From assembly GCA_944332815.1 (NCBI GenBank), contig CALVKQ010000009.1, positions 1 through 57,296 of the forward strand: a stretch of 57,296 bases of DNA, written 5' to 3'. The notes beneath the pieces were generated by a model that saw only the letters and a program-made list of their open reading frames with translations, did no database searches and was not told the origin of the DNA. The translations under genes were made by a program, and so were the position numbers. Shown here piece after piece: positions 9,073-17,741 of this stretch (the stretch's first letter is position 1; each line of letters opens with the position of its first letter). The DNA comes from an uncultured Clostridia bacterium. Its GTDB lineage: Bacteria; Bacillota; Clostridia; Christensenellales; CAG-917.

Positions 9073-9845
9073 TGTTCATAGACAGCCACTGCCATCTCAC
9101 GGACGAGCGCCTTGCCCCCGAGGCGGAGCAGATCATCTCCTCCATGCCTGCGGACGGGCTGGACGGCGTGATAACCGTGGGCTATGACAGGGAGTCCTCC
9201 CTTGCCGGGCTGGAAATCGCCGCAGCGCATGAGAGAGTGTGGTGCACTCTCGGGGTGCATCCCCATGACGCGGACAAGGCGGACGAGCGCACCTATGAGG
9301 AGTTCCGCACGCTGGCGTCCGACGCCAAAGTGGTGGGGATAGGCGAGATAGGGCTGGACTATTATTACGACCTCAGTCCGCGCGACGTGCAAAGGGAGGT
9401 CTTTGCTCGGCAGATAAGGCTCGCGCACGAGTGCGCGCTTCCCGTGTGCCTGCACGTGCGCGACGCGTACGGCGACTGCCTGGACGTCATGAAAGCCTGC
9501 CGGACGGAGCTGGACCACGGTGTATTGCTGCATTGCTACTCGGGTTCCGCGGAGATGGTGAGGGAGTTCGCCGCGTTCGACGCATATTTCGCTTTCGGCG
9601 GCGCGATCACCTTCAAAAACGCGCGCAGGAATTTGGAAGCGCTCGCGGCGGTGCCTCGCGACAGACTGCTCCTGGAAACCGATTGTCCGTACATGACCCC
9701 CGTGCCTTTCCGCGGCAAGACCAATTATCCGCGCTACGTCGCGCTCGTTGCGGAAAGGGCGGCGGAAGTGCTGGGGATGTCCGTGGAAGATGTCGCCGAG
9801 GTCACATCAAACAACACTAAACGACTGTTCAACAAGATGAAATGA
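9072..9845 (+). CDS. TatD family metal-dependent hydrolase (DNase)
   Basis: A 257-residue TIM-barrel hydrolase. Metal ligands are visible as HCH (residues 6 and 8), the Glu in GEIGLDYYY, the His in LHVRDAYGD, the His in HCYSG and the Asp in ETDCPYM. TatD proteins hydrolyse DNA, and this length is normal. ATG 9072 overlaps the metG stop, whereas a TTG two codons upstream is less likely. The metG-tatD-rsmA order is conserved in Firmicutes, and here the usual RNase M5 gene between tatD and rsmA is absent. Confidence 0.93.
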   Translation: MFIDSHCHLTDERLAPEAEQIISSMPADGLDGVITVGYDRESSLAGLEIAAAHERVWCTLGVHPHDADKADERTYEEFRTLASDAKVVGIGEIGLDYYYDLSPRDVQREVFARQIRLAHECALPVCLHVRDAYGDCLDVMKACRTELDHGVLLHCYSGSAEMVREFAAFDAYFAFGGAITFKNARRNLEALAAVPRDRLLLETDCPYMTPVPFRGKTNYPRYVALVAERAAEVLGMSVEDVAEVTSNNTKRLFNKMK

Positions 9846-9879
9846 GCGCATAAACGCGCTTTTATGTTATCGGAGAGTT

Positions 9880-10494
9880 ATGCAAAACTGCGTTTACGAG
9901 TTTGGCAACAGCATATATATCAACCTCACCAACGAGTGCTCAAACTCCTGTGATTTCTGCATCCGCAACTTCAAGGAGGGCGTGGGCGGCAGCGAACTTT
10001 GGTTGGAACACGAGCCCACCGCCGAAGAGGTGGAGAGGGAACTGGAAAAGCACGACCTTTCGCGTTACGACGGCGCGGTGTTCTGCGGTTTCGGCGAGCC
10101 GACCTGCGCGTTTGACAGGCTGCTCGAAGTGGCAGGATGGCTGAAAGCGCGCGGCATCCGCACCAGGCTGAACACCAACGGACAGGCGGATCTCATCTGC
10201 GGCATCACGGACGCGGCGGAGAGATTGGCTCCCGTCATTGACAGCGTGTCCGTGTCCCTGAACGCGAGCACCGCGGAGAAGTATCAAAGTTCCTGTCACA
10301 GCCGTTTCGGCGAGCAGGGGTACGCCGCCATGCTGGATTTTGTCAGGGCATGCGTGCGCGTCGGTATAGACACCACCGTTTCCGTGGTGGATCTGATCGG
10401 CGAAGCGGAGGTGGAGGCGTGCCGTAAGGTGGCAAAGAGCCTGGGCGCGAAATATCGCGTGCGCCCGACCATCGAGGAAAACGCGGAGTACTGA
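9880..10494 (+). CDS. TatD-linked radical SAM protein
   Basis: A 204-residue radical SAM protein. The cluster-binding motif is CSNSCDFC (Cys 20, 24, 27), preceded by INLTNE. GFGEPT near residues 71-76 is the SAM-binding GGE-like motif, and RLNTNGQ follows. The small size and its position directly after tatD match the described TatD-associated radical SAM family. The reaction is unknown. Anaerobic [4Fe-4S]/SAM chemistry is expected. It lies 34 bases after tatD and is probably in the metG operon. Confidence 0.88.
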   Translation: MQNCVYEFGNSIYINLTNECSNSCDFCIRNFKEGVGGSELWLEHEPTAEEVERELEKHDLSRYDGAVFCGFGEPTCAFDRLLEVAGWLKARGIRTRLNTNGQADLICGITDAAERLAPVIDSVSVSLNASTAEKYQSSCHSRFGEQGYAAMLDFVRACVRVGIDTTVSVVDLIGEAEVEACRKVAKSLGAKYRVRPTIEENAEY

Positions 10495-10708
10495 ACATCG
10501 CAACGCGCGCCGACGCAAGGGAAGTTTGCCGTGCGGCGATAAAAAAGCAGAAGCGCGAACTTCCGATGATGTCACCGCAAGCGTCGTACTCCTGCTTTTC
10601 TCTCGCGGATAAGCTCCGCTTCTTTTGTACTTCGACTGTGTTCGTCTTCGGTACGCACTTAATATGCGCCGCATACCGTTTGTCATACGCGCGGCAGGGA
10701 GGAAAAAT

Positions 10709-11554
10709 TTGGAAAACGCCAAGATAGCCGAAATATTGCGTTCGTCCGGGTTCAGGTTCAACAAGGCTCTCGGGCAGAATTTTATCTTTGACGCCAACCT
10801 GCTCGCCGCCATCGCCGCAGACAGCGGCGTGGGCAAGGCGGACACCGTGGTGGAGATAGGCACGGGCGCAGGCACCCTGACCGCAAAACTCGCCGAGCGC
10901 GCGGCACGTGTCTTTTCTTTCGAGGTGGACGAGCGTCTGAAACCCGTTCTGGACCTTACTCTCCGCGGCATCGACAATGTTGAAGTCGTCTTCCGCGACA
11001 TCATGAAGATGAGGGACGGCGAGGTGCAGGACGTGATAGGCGAAGGGGAGTTCAGCGTCGTCGCGAACCTGCCTTATTACATCACTACGCCGCTCATCAT
11101 GCGGTTCATAGAAAGCGCGCTGCCCGTGCGTTCACTTACGGTCATGGTGCAGAAGGAGGTCGCGGACAGACTGCGCGCCGCATGCGGTACGGCGGATTAT
11201 TCCGCAGTGACGGTGGCGGTGGAGATGTTCGGCGACGCGGAGGTCACGCGCGTGGTGGACAGGCAGATGTTCCGCCCGGCTCCCAATGTGGACAGCGCGG
11301 TGGTGCATATATCGCGCGTTTCGGGCAGAGTGGCGCAGGAGGACGCCGCGTTCGTGAAAAGAGTGGTGCGCGCGGCATTCGCGATGCGGCGCAAAACGCT
11401 TGCCAACAACCTTTCCGCCGCGTTCGGGATGCCAAAGGCGAAGGCGGCGGAACTGATAACGGAGTGCGGCTTTTCCGCCGACGTGCGCGGCGAGCGGCTC
11501 TCCCTTGACGATTTCGTCACGCTTTCAAAGGCGATATCGTCGGCGCAGTCATGA
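10709..11554 (+). CDS. rsmA: 16S rRNA dimethyladenosine transferase (TTG start)
   Basis: A 281-residue KsgA/RsmA enzyme that dimethylates the two adjacent adenines near the 3' end of 16S rRNA during small-subunit assembly. The SAM-binding motif is VVEIGTGAGTLTAKL and the catalytic motif is NLPYYI. The C-terminal helical domain is complete. The start is taken as TTG 10709. It has GGGAGG five bases upstream and gives the family-like beginning MENAKIAEILRSSGFRFNKA. An ATG at 10664 lacks a ribosome site and would add 15 unrelated residues. Confidence 0.94.
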   Translation: MENAKIAEILRSSGFRFNKALGQNFIFDANLLAAIAADSGVGKADTVVEIGTGAGTLTAKLAERAARVFSFEVDERLKPVLDLTLRGIDNVEVVFRDIMKMRDGEVQDVIGEGEFSVVANLPYYITTPLIMRFIESALPVRSLTVMVQKEVADRLRAACGTADYSAVTVAVEMFGDAEVTRVVDRQMFRPAPNVDSAVVHISRVSGRVAQEDAAFVKRVVRAAFAMRRKTLANNLSAAFGMPKAKAAELITECGFSADVRGERLSLDDFVTLSKAISSAQS

Positions 11555-11660
11555 CGTACTCCGCAGACGCGGAACTGACCGCCTCGGTTTGCGGTGCGAC
11601 CCGGTCGGACGCCCGAGCCCCGGGCGCGAGCGCGCCGACGCGTGCGTTAAATATGAATGA

Positions 11661-11685
11661 GAGCCCCGTCTGCCGGACGGGGCTC
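11661..11685. terminator. Strong hairpin between convergent genes
   Basis: GAGCCCCGTC (11661-11670) and GACGGGGCTC (11676-11685) form a perfect 10-bp stem with a 5-base loop between rsmA (+) and the minus-strand hypothetical gene. The T tract is poor on both sides, so termination efficiency is uncertain. Confidence 0.5.
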
Positions 11686-11729
11686 CCCTTTGCCCGAAGG
11701 GCGGCGCGCCGAATGACCGCGCGATATGT

Positions 11730-12686
11730 TCAACGTATGCATTTGCCGTCTGCGGCGGACTGGTATATCACCCAGAATCCCTCACCGTCGGGGTTTCGGG
11801 CGTCCAGCGGCAGCCACACGCCTGCGTCGGCGAGCTCTTCGGGCGGCGGCACGGTGCGCACCCCCGGCACCCCGTAGCAGACGAATATGGGCAGCGAAAG
11901 GTCGAACAGCACCCCAACGACATAGTAGTCGTCCGCGTCCGTATCCACGCGCACCCATTTGGAGTTGGGCACGATGGCGTTCAGCCTGGGTTCGGCAGGG
12001 TAGCGCACGAACAATTCGTCTATCTGCGGCTTGATCGCCTGATAGAAGTTGGTGCCGTCATAGCGCACGCCTCCGAACGGCTCCGCTTTTCCTCCGCTCA
12101 ACGGCGAGGGCGCAAACGGGGCTTCGGCAGGGGAGCTGCCGAGAGCGCTCCCTCCCTCCGCGGCGGAGGTCCTGACCCGTTCGCAAGGGGTTTCCGCCTT
12201 GCCGTCCGCAGCAGGTGATCCCGTTGAAGAAGAGGCGTCCGAGCGCTCTCGCGACGGAGAGGGCTCCTGCGCGAGCGTATGTTCCGAGGGCGTTGCGAAG
12301 TGTTCCGAGGGCGGCGCGCATACCACCTTTTCCTTTGCGCGGGCGGCGCGTATCTTCTCCCGTTTATACAGTTCCACTCTGCTTTCCAGCGCCCTGCGAT
12401 CCGCCCGTCCTTCCGTGGAGCCCACGAGAGTTTTGCCTTCCGTTTTGAGAAGACACGATATGCCGCCTTTTGCATAAACAGGCACTTCAAACTGTGTTTT
12501 TGCGTTTTCAACATTCACTTCTGCGATATCGTTGCCGATGATATACAGCTTCGAACCGCGCTTCGCCGCTTCGCTCGCGCATTCTCCCTTGACCTTGTTC
12601 ATGCCGTCGAAGCTGCCCGAAAGTTTGACCATGCCCGTCGCGCCGCTGCCGCTCAAAATCACGATAACTTTTCTGAAAGCCACCAT
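11730..12686 (-). CDS. Conserved hypothetical protein with low-complexity linker
   Basis: A 318-residue protein of three parts. The N-terminal domain, about residues 1-110, looks like a small beta-rich domain (FRKVIVILSGSGATGMVKL, SKLYIIGNDIAEVNV, VGSTEGRADRRALE). Residues about 115-205 are a Ser/Ala/Glu/Pro-rich linker with no predicted fold. The C-terminal domain, about 210-318, is globular (FYQAIKPQIDELFVRYPAE, FWVIYQSAADG). I recall such a C-terminal domain in Clostridia hypothetical proteins but know no function. No signal peptide is seen. ATG 12686 follows GAGAGGTGG closely, while a start 22 codons upstream has less support. Confidence 0.72.
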   Translation of the reverse strand: MVAFRKVIVILSGSGATGMVKLSGSFDGMNKVKGECASEAAKRGSKLYIIGNDIAEVNVENAKTQFEVPVYAKGGISCLLKTEGKTLVGSTEGRADRRALESRVELYKREKIRAARAKEKVVCAPPSEHFATPSEHTLAQEPSPSRERSDASSSTGSPAADGKAETPCERVRTSAAEGGSALGSSPAEAPFAPSPLSGGKAEPFGGVRYDGTNFYQAIKPQIDELFVRYPAEPRLNAIVPNSKWVRVDTDADDYYVVGVLFDLSLPIFVCYGVPGVRTVPPPEELADAGVWLPLDARNPDGEGFWVIYQSAADGKCIR

Positions 12687-12863
12687 CCACCTCTCACGCC
12701 GACCTGCTTTGCGTCGCCGCGCAGTCGCGGACGCAAGCCCTTCGGCACGCACTATCCTATGCTTCGATCCGGCGGTTTATGCTCGCGCGCGTCTGCACGA
12801 ACGAAGGGTGAAAGGGCGCGACACTTTACCGAATTAAATTGTTAAAGAAAATGCCTTAAAACG

Positions 12864-12879
12864 CTTTACATCGTTAAAG
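12864..12879. promoter_or_regulatory. Dyad and repeated half-sites overlapping the his promoter
   Basis: CTTTACATCGTTAAAG (12864-12879) is a dyad covering the -35 box. A further direct GTTAAAG lies at 12841-12847, 32 bases upstream of GTTAAAG at 12873. It is a candidate operator for the TrpR-like regulator encoded just downstream. This is inference from position and symmetry. Confidence 0.4.
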
Positions 12880-12893
12880 TGGATATGTATAAT
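12865..12893 (+). promoter_or_regulatory. Candidate his operon promoter
   Basis: TTTACA at 12865-12870, a 17-base spacer and TATAAT at 12888-12893, 58 bases before the first gene. Confidence 0.72.
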
Positions 12894-12950
12894 GTCGGTA
12901 TGCGCGGACGTGAGAACGTCCCGGACGGACGCCGGTCCCAAGGAGATTGT

Positions 12951-13247
12951 ATGTCGCTCAAACTTTTTCAAGTGCTTGCAAGGATAAAGTCCGAAGAGGA
13001 TTTCAAGGCTTTCTTTGAGGATCTGTGCACCTATGCGGAGATCGAGAAGATGGAACAGCGCGTGGAGTGTGCGCAGTTGCTGCTCGGCGGCGATACGTAC
13101 AACCGTATCATGGAGAAAACGGAGATATCTTCCGCCACGCTTTCGCGCGTTTCGCGCTGTCTTCGTCACGGCAGCGGCGGATACAGCCGCGTGCTGAAAG
13201 AGGCTGTTTCGGAAGACGGAAAGGAGGGCGTGGACGATGTTGATTGA
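12951..13247 (+). CDS. TrpR-like regulator, YerC/YecD type
   Basis: A 98-residue all-helical DNA-binding protein of the TrpR superfamily, YerC/YecD branch. The recognition helix is in ISSATLSRVSRCLRHGSGGY. ATG 12951 is preceded by AGGAG. Its last 11 bases overlap hisZ, so it heads the his operon. YerC-type proteins beside hisZ have been proposed as histidine-responsive repressors of his genes. The dyad over the promoter at 12864-12879 fits autoregulation, though no ligand site can be shown. Confidence 0.87.
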   Translation: MSLKLFQVLARIKSEEDFKAFFEDLCTYAEIEKMEQRVECAQLLLGGDTYNRIMEKTEISSATLSRVSRCLRHGSGGYSRVLKEAVSEDGKEGVDDVD

Positions 13248-14175
13248 CACCGCGGCTCTGCCCAAGGACGAGAGGACTTATCTCGAACTGGGCGCGCTTT
13301 ACGAAAAGCGCGGTTACGCGCTGTTCAAGATGAAAAAGTTCGAGGAGTACTCACTGTATCTTGACAACAAGAACTTTTTGGGCAGCGAGTCCGTCCTGAC
13401 CTTTCAGGGTTTCGGCGGAAAGCTCTTCGCCCTCAAACCGGACGTCACCCTCAGCATAGTCAAAAACGCGCGCGTCCCTGAGCAAGGCAACCTCAAACTC
13501 TATTACCGCGAGAGCGTCTATCGCACGGAGCGCGGCGGCACGGATTTCAAAGAGATAAATCAGATGGGTTTGGAGTGCATAGGCGCGCTCACCGACGCCG
13601 ACGTGAGGGACATTTGTCTGTTGGCGGCGGAGTCGCTGTCCGTCATTGACGGCGAGTTCGTGTTCGCGGTGTCGCACATGGGGTTCCTTGCCGCGATGCT
13701 GGACGAGTGCGGCGTGCGCGACGAGGAGCGCAGGCACAAGGTGATAGAATGCGTACGCGCCAGGAACGCGCACGATCTTGCGGCGGCTGCCGGAGAGGGT
13801 GCGGACACTTCCGCGCTCGCGCGCATCATAGAGGCGGACACGGATTTTGCCTCCGTGCTCGCGCTCGTAGGGTCGCTCGCAAAGGGGGAGGCGGCGTCCT
13901 CCGCCGCTGCGGAACTCAAAGCGTTGTACGACAGCTTCGGCGACAGTTTCCGCGGCAGAGTGAAGCTGGACCTCAGCATAGTGAACGACATCGATTACTA
14001 CAACGGCATCATCTTCCAAGGATACGTGTCGCGCGTGCCCAAGGTCATTTTGTCGGGCGGCAGATACGACGGTTTGCTCGCGCGCATAGGCAAGGGGCAG
14101 AGCGCGATGGGGTTCGCCCTCAATCTCGGGGAGCTCAACGCGTTTTATCCTCGCGAAAAGGAGGAGGCATTATGA
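13237..14175 (+). CDS. hisZ: ATP phosphoribosyltransferase regulatory subunit
   Basis: A 312-residue paralogue of the catalytic core of histidyl-tRNA synthetase. It has class II motif 2-like residues (YYRESVYRTERGGTDFKEINQMGLE) and the late GGRYDGLL, but no anticodon-binding domain. It pairs with short HisG to give an active, histidine-feedback-inhibited ATP phosphoribosyltransferase. It overlaps the TrpR-like gene by 11 bases and hisG by ATGA. At 312 residues it is somewhat shorter than many HisZ proteins. Confidence 0.92.
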   Translation: MLIDTAALPKDERTYLELGALYEKRGYALFKMKKFEEYSLYLDNKNFLGSESVLTFQGFGGKLFALKPDVTLSIVKNARVPEQGNLKLYYRESVYRTERGGTDFKEINQMGLECIGALTDADVRDICLLAAESLSVIDGEFVFAVSHMGFLAAMLDECGVRDEERRHKVIECVRARNAHDLAAAAGEGADTSALARIIEADTDFASVLALVGSLAKGEAASSAAAELKALYDSFGDSFRGRVKLDLSIVNDIDYYNGIIFQGYVSRVPKVILSGGRYDGLLARIGKGQSAMGFALNLGELNAFYPREKEEAL

Positions 14176-14795
14176 TAAGCATAGCTCTCCCCAAAGGCAG
14201 GCTGGGCAACAAAGCGTACCGCATCCTCGAACAGTGCGGTTACACGGTGGGCGAACTTTCCGACGACAGCCGTAAGCTGGTGTTCGAAAACGAGCAAAGC
14301 GGAGTAAGATATTTCCTCGTCAAGCCTTCCGACGTTGCCATCTATGTGGAATACGGGGCGGCGGACATCGGCGTCGTGGGAAAGGACGTGCTATTAGAAA
14401 GCGGCGCGGACGTCTACGAACTGCTGGACCTCGGCATAGGCAAGTGCCGTATGTGCGTGGCGGCGAGGGAGGATTACGTCGAAGATACGGGCAGAGCCAC
14501 GGTGGTGGCGACCAAGTTTCCGAGAGTGGCGCGCCGTTATTTCATGGACACCAACCGCGAGATAGAGGTGATAAAACTGTACGGCTCCATAGAGCTCGCG
14601 CCTCTGCTCGGGATGTCCGACGTCATCGTCGACCTCGTCGAAACGGGGACGACCCTAAAAGAGAACAGGTTGAAAGTCACGGAGGAGATATTCCCCGTCA
14701 GCGCGCGCCTTATAGCCAATAAGGCGGCGTACAAATTCAAGGAAAACGAGATAAGAGAGATCGTCGGCAGGATGAAAGAGGTGACGGCAAAATGA
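14172..14795 (+). CDS. hisG: ATP phosphoribosyltransferase, short form
   Basis: A 207-residue short-form HisG that joins ATP and PRPP in the first step of histidine synthesis. It starts with the family-typical ISIALPKGRLG. DVIVDLVETGTTLKENRLK near residue 155-173 is the PRPP-binding region. It lacks the C-terminal regulatory domain, consistent with the adjacent hisZ. The ATG overlaps the hisZ stop and the stop overlaps hisD. Confidence 0.97.
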   Translation: MISIALPKGRLGNKAYRILEQCGYTVGELSDDSRKLVFENEQSGVRYFLVKPSDVAIYVEYGAADIGVVGKDVLLESGADVYELLDLGIGKCRMCVAAREDYVEDTGRATVVATKFPRVARRYFMDTNREIEVIKLYGSIELAPLLGMSDVIVDLVETGTTLKENRLKVTEEIFPVSARLIANKAAYKFKENEIREIVGRMKEVTAK

Positions 14796-16060
14796 AGATA
14801 TTCAGGTTCGAGGAACTGGGCGAAGCGGATTTTTTGAACAGGCGCATAGAGGACTACACGGAGTACGAGCCCACGGTAAGGGAGATAATCGCCAAGGTGC
14901 GCTCGGAGGGTGACGCCGCCCTGCGCTATTATGCGGACAAGTTCGACGGCGGCGCACCCGTGAGTTTGGAACTTTCCGAAGAGCAGAAGAGAGCCGCGCT
15001 CGCACGCGTGCCCGAAGAATACACCGCCATGCTCCGGAGGGCGGCTGCCAACATCCGCGAGTTCCACGAAAGACAGAAAAGGGATGGGTTTTCTTACACC
15101 CGTCCGGACGGCACCGTGCTCGGGCAGAAGTTCACGCCCATCGAAAGGGTGGGCATCTACGTGCCCGGCGGCACGGCAAGCTATCCCAGCACCGTGCTTA
15201 TGAACGCCATCCCTGCCAAGGTCGCTGGGGTGGGGCAGATAGTCATGACCACGCCTGCGTACGCAGGGCGCATCCGCGACGAGATAGTCGCGGCGGCGGA
15301 AGTTGCCGGTGTGGATCGCATTTTCCTCGTGGGCGGCGCAGGGGCGATCGCCGCGCTCGCGTTCGGGACGGAGAGCGTGCCGCGCGTGGATAAGATCACG
15401 GGCCCCGGCAACATCTACGTCGCCCTCGCAAAAAAGATGGTGTTCGGCACAGCGGGCATAGACATGGTGGCAGGTCCCAGCGAGATCCTGGTCATCGCGG
15501 ACGAGAGCGCGGACGCCGCCGTCGTTGCGGCGGATATGCTCTCGCAGGCGGAGCACGACAAACTTGCGAGCGCCGTCTTGGTGACCACTTGCGAGAGGCT
15601 CGCGTCAGAGGTTTCAAAAGAAGTGGAAAGGCAGCTGAAACTGCTCCCCAGGGAAGAGATAGCGCGCGCGTCCGTGGAAAATTGCGGCAAGATAATCGTC
15701 GCGGACAGCATAGCCGACGCCGTGCGCGTGAGCAACGCCATCGCGCCCGAACATCTGGAACTTTGCGTCAAAGACCCGTTCGCCGTGCTGGAAGGCATCA
15801 CCGCGGCAGGTTCCGTGTTCCTGGGCGCCAACACTCCGGAGGCGGCAGGGGATTATTACGCAGGTCCCAACCACACTCTGCCTACGGGCGGCAGCGCACG
15901 CTTTTCGTCGCCGTTGTCGGTGGACGATTTCGTGAAAAAGACCTCTTTTGTGTGCTATGAGAAGGAGGGGTTCAAAAACGCAATAAACGATATAGTCGCC
16001 TTTGCGGAGAGCGAGGGATTGACTGCGCACGCACGGTCGGCGGAGGCAAGGCGCAAATGA
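14792..16060 (+). CDS. hisD: Histidinol dehydrogenase
   Basis: A 422-residue NAD-dependent zinc enzyme that oxidises histidinol twice to histidine, the last step of the pathway. Visible family signatures are GIYVPGGTASYPSTVLMNA, ITGPGNIYVALAK, GPSEILVIAD, the zinc-site SQAEHD and the late PNHTLPTGG. Full length. Joined to hisG and hisC by ATGA overlaps. Confidence 0.97.
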   Translation: MKIFRFEELGEADFLNRRIEDYTEYEPTVREIIAKVRSEGDAALRYYADKFDGGAPVSLELSEEQKRAALARVPEEYTAMLRRAAANIREFHERQKRDGFSYTRPDGTVLGQKFTPIERVGIYVPGGTASYPSTVLMNAIPAKVAGVGQIVMTTPAYAGRIRDEIVAAAEVAGVDRIFLVGGAGAIAALAFGTESVPRVDKITGPGNIYVALAKKMVFGTAGIDMVAGPSEILVIADESADAAVVAADMLSQAEHDKLASAVLVTTCERLASEVSKEVERQLKLLPREEIARASVENCGKIIVADSIADAVRVSNAIAPEHLELCVKDPFAVLEGITAAGSVFLGANTPEAAGDYYAGPNHTLPTGGSARFSSPLSVDDFVKKTSFVCYEKEGFKNAINDIVAFAESEGLTAHARSAEARRK

Positions 16061-17154
16061 GCAGGTTCTTGGACGAAAGATACAGTGGGCTGGATCCGTA
16101 TGTACCCGGCGAACAGCCGCAGGATCGCAGCTACGTAAAGCTGAACACCAACGAGTCCCCCTTCCCTCCCTCGCCGCGCGTCATTGCCGCGATCGGCGGC
16201 GAAGAGGCGGAGAAGCTCAACCTTTACTCCGACCCGATGGCGGCGACGCTGGTGCGCGCGATAGCAAAAAGGTTCACCGCCGTGTTGAAAAAAAAAGGGC
16301 TTCCCGGCATAAGCGAAAAGCAGGTGTTCGTGGGCAACGGCTCGGACGAGGTGCTGGCGTTCGCGTTCGGAGCGTTTTGCGGAAAGGGGCGCGGCGTGGC
16401 TTTCCCGGAGATAGGCTACGGCTTTTACCCGGTGTTCGCGCAGTTCTTCTCTCTGGACGCGACTCCCGTCCCCGTAAAGGAGGATATGTCCGTGGACGCG
16501 GCGGCGTTCAAAGGGTTGTCCCAAACGGTGGTGATAGCCAATCCGAATGCACAAACCGGCATTTATCTGCCGCTTTCCGACATAGAAACCCTGCTTTCGG
16601 AGAATAAAGACAGGCTGGTCATAGTGGATGAAGCCTACTGCGACTTCGGTGCGGAAAGCGCGGTCGGGTTGGTGGGACGCTATGATAACCTGCTCGTGGT
16701 GCAGACCATGTCCAAGTCCCGTCAGCTGGCAGGCGGCAGGGTAGGGTTCGCGATAGGCTCGGAGGAAGTCATCGCGGATCTCAATGCCATGAAGTTCAGT
16801 TTCAACCCCTATAACCTCAACAGACTCAGCATTCTGGCAGGCGCCGCCGCAGTGGAGGACGAGGAGTATTTCCTATCCGCGACGGCAGCCGTCATAGAGG
16901 AGAGAGAAAGACTGAAAAAGGAGTTCGGAAAGCTTGGGTTCGAGTCCACGCCATCGCTTGCGAATTTTCTGTTGGTACGTCGCGGCGGCATAGGCGGACG
17001 GGAGCTGTATCTCGCGCTCAAACAAAAGGGCGTGTTGGTGCGTTGGCTCGGGGGGAGGCTTTCGGACTATGTGCGGATAACGGTCGGTTCGCGCGAACAA
17101 AACGATGTGCTCATCGCCGCAGTGCGTGAGATATTGAAGGAGAAAAGCATATGA
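16057..17154 (+). CDS. hisC: Histidinol-phosphate aminotransferase
   Basis: A 365-residue PLP-dependent fold-type I aminotransferase that converts imidazole acetol phosphate and glutamate to histidinol phosphate. KLNTNESPFPPSP is the N-terminal substrate motif, and VDEAYCDFG holds the PLP Asp and Tyr. The Schiff-base Lys is in QTMSKSRQLAGGRVGF, with the arginines of GGRVG and YVRITVG downstream. A cytoplasmic enzyme in the his operon, with ATGA overlaps at both ends. Confidence 0.96.
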   Translation: MSRFLDERYSGLDPYVPGEQPQDRSYVKLNTNESPFPPSPRVIAAIGGEEAEKLNLYSDPMAATLVRAIAKRFTAVLKKKGLPGISEKQVFVGNGSDEVLAFAFGAFCGKGRGVAFPEIGYGFYPVFAQFFSLDATPVPVKEDMSVDAAAFKGLSQTVVIANPNAQTGIYLPLSDIETLLSENKDRLVIVDEAYCDFGAESAVGLVGRYDNLLVVQTMSKSRQLAGGRVGFAIGSEEVIADLNAMKFSFNPYNLNRLSILAGAAAVEDEEYFLSATAAVIEERERLKKEFGKLGFESTPSLANFLLVRRGGIGGRELYLALKQKGVLVRWLGGRLSDYVRITVGSREQNDVLIAAVREILKEKSI

Positions 17155-17741
17155 GAGAAGCGCAAATCATGAGAAAGACCAACGAAACCGACATCGCCCT
17201 TTCCCTGGCTTTGGACGGCAAGGGGAAGTGTGAGGTCGATTCGGGCAGCCGTTTTTTCGACCATATGTTGCAGCAGCTGGCAAAGCACGGGGCGTTCGAT
17301 CTTAACGTGAAGTGCAACGGGGATACGGAGGTGGATTTCCACCACTCCGCGGAGGACATCGGCATTTGCCTGGGGAGCGCGGTGGAGCAGGCGCTCGGCG
17401 ACAAACTGGGCATCCGCCGCTATGGCAGCCGCATCCTGCCCATGGACGAGGCTTTGGTGCTGTGCGCCATAGACATCAGCGGCAGGGCGCATCTCAACTT
17501 CGACGTGACCTTCCCACCCGAATATAAGGTGGGGGACATGGACACGGAGCTGGTCAAGGAGTTCTTTGCGGCGTTCACGCGTTCCGCCAAGGTCACTTTG
17601 CATTTCAGACTGCTTTACGGCGAGAACGTGCATCACATCGTCGAGGCGGTGTTCAAAGCCTTTGCAAAAGCGTTCTCGGAGGCGTGTTCGGTGGACGCGT
17701 CCGCGGCAGACAGTCTGCCCAGCACCAAGGGGACGCTATGA
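17151..17741 (+). CDS. hisB: Imidazoleglycerol-phosphate dehydratase
   Basis: A 196-residue monofunctional HisB that dehydrates imidazoleglycerol phosphate. The two manganese-binding histidine clusters are visible as DFHHSAEDIGICLG and the late LHFRLLYGENVHHIVEAVFKA region. The N-terminal phosphatase domain of enterobacterial HisB is absent, so histidinol phosphatase must come from another gene. The ATG overlaps the hisC stop. A second ATG six codons in (17169) is possible. Confidence 0.96.
   Translation: MREAQIMRKTNETDIALSLALDGKGKCEVDSGSRFFDHMLQQLAKHGAFDLNVKCNGDTEVDFHHSAEDIGICLGSAVEQALGDKLGIRRYGSRILPMDEALVLCAIDISGRAHLNFDVTFPPEYKVGDMDTELVKEFFAAFTRSAKVTLHFRLLYGENVHHIVEAVFKAFAKAFSEACSVDASAADSLPSTKGTL

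Noticed and set aside
12894..12950. His-type T-box or attenuator upstream of the his operon
   Set aside because: The leader is about 55 bases, with no run of His codons, no T-box motif and no terminator hairpin.
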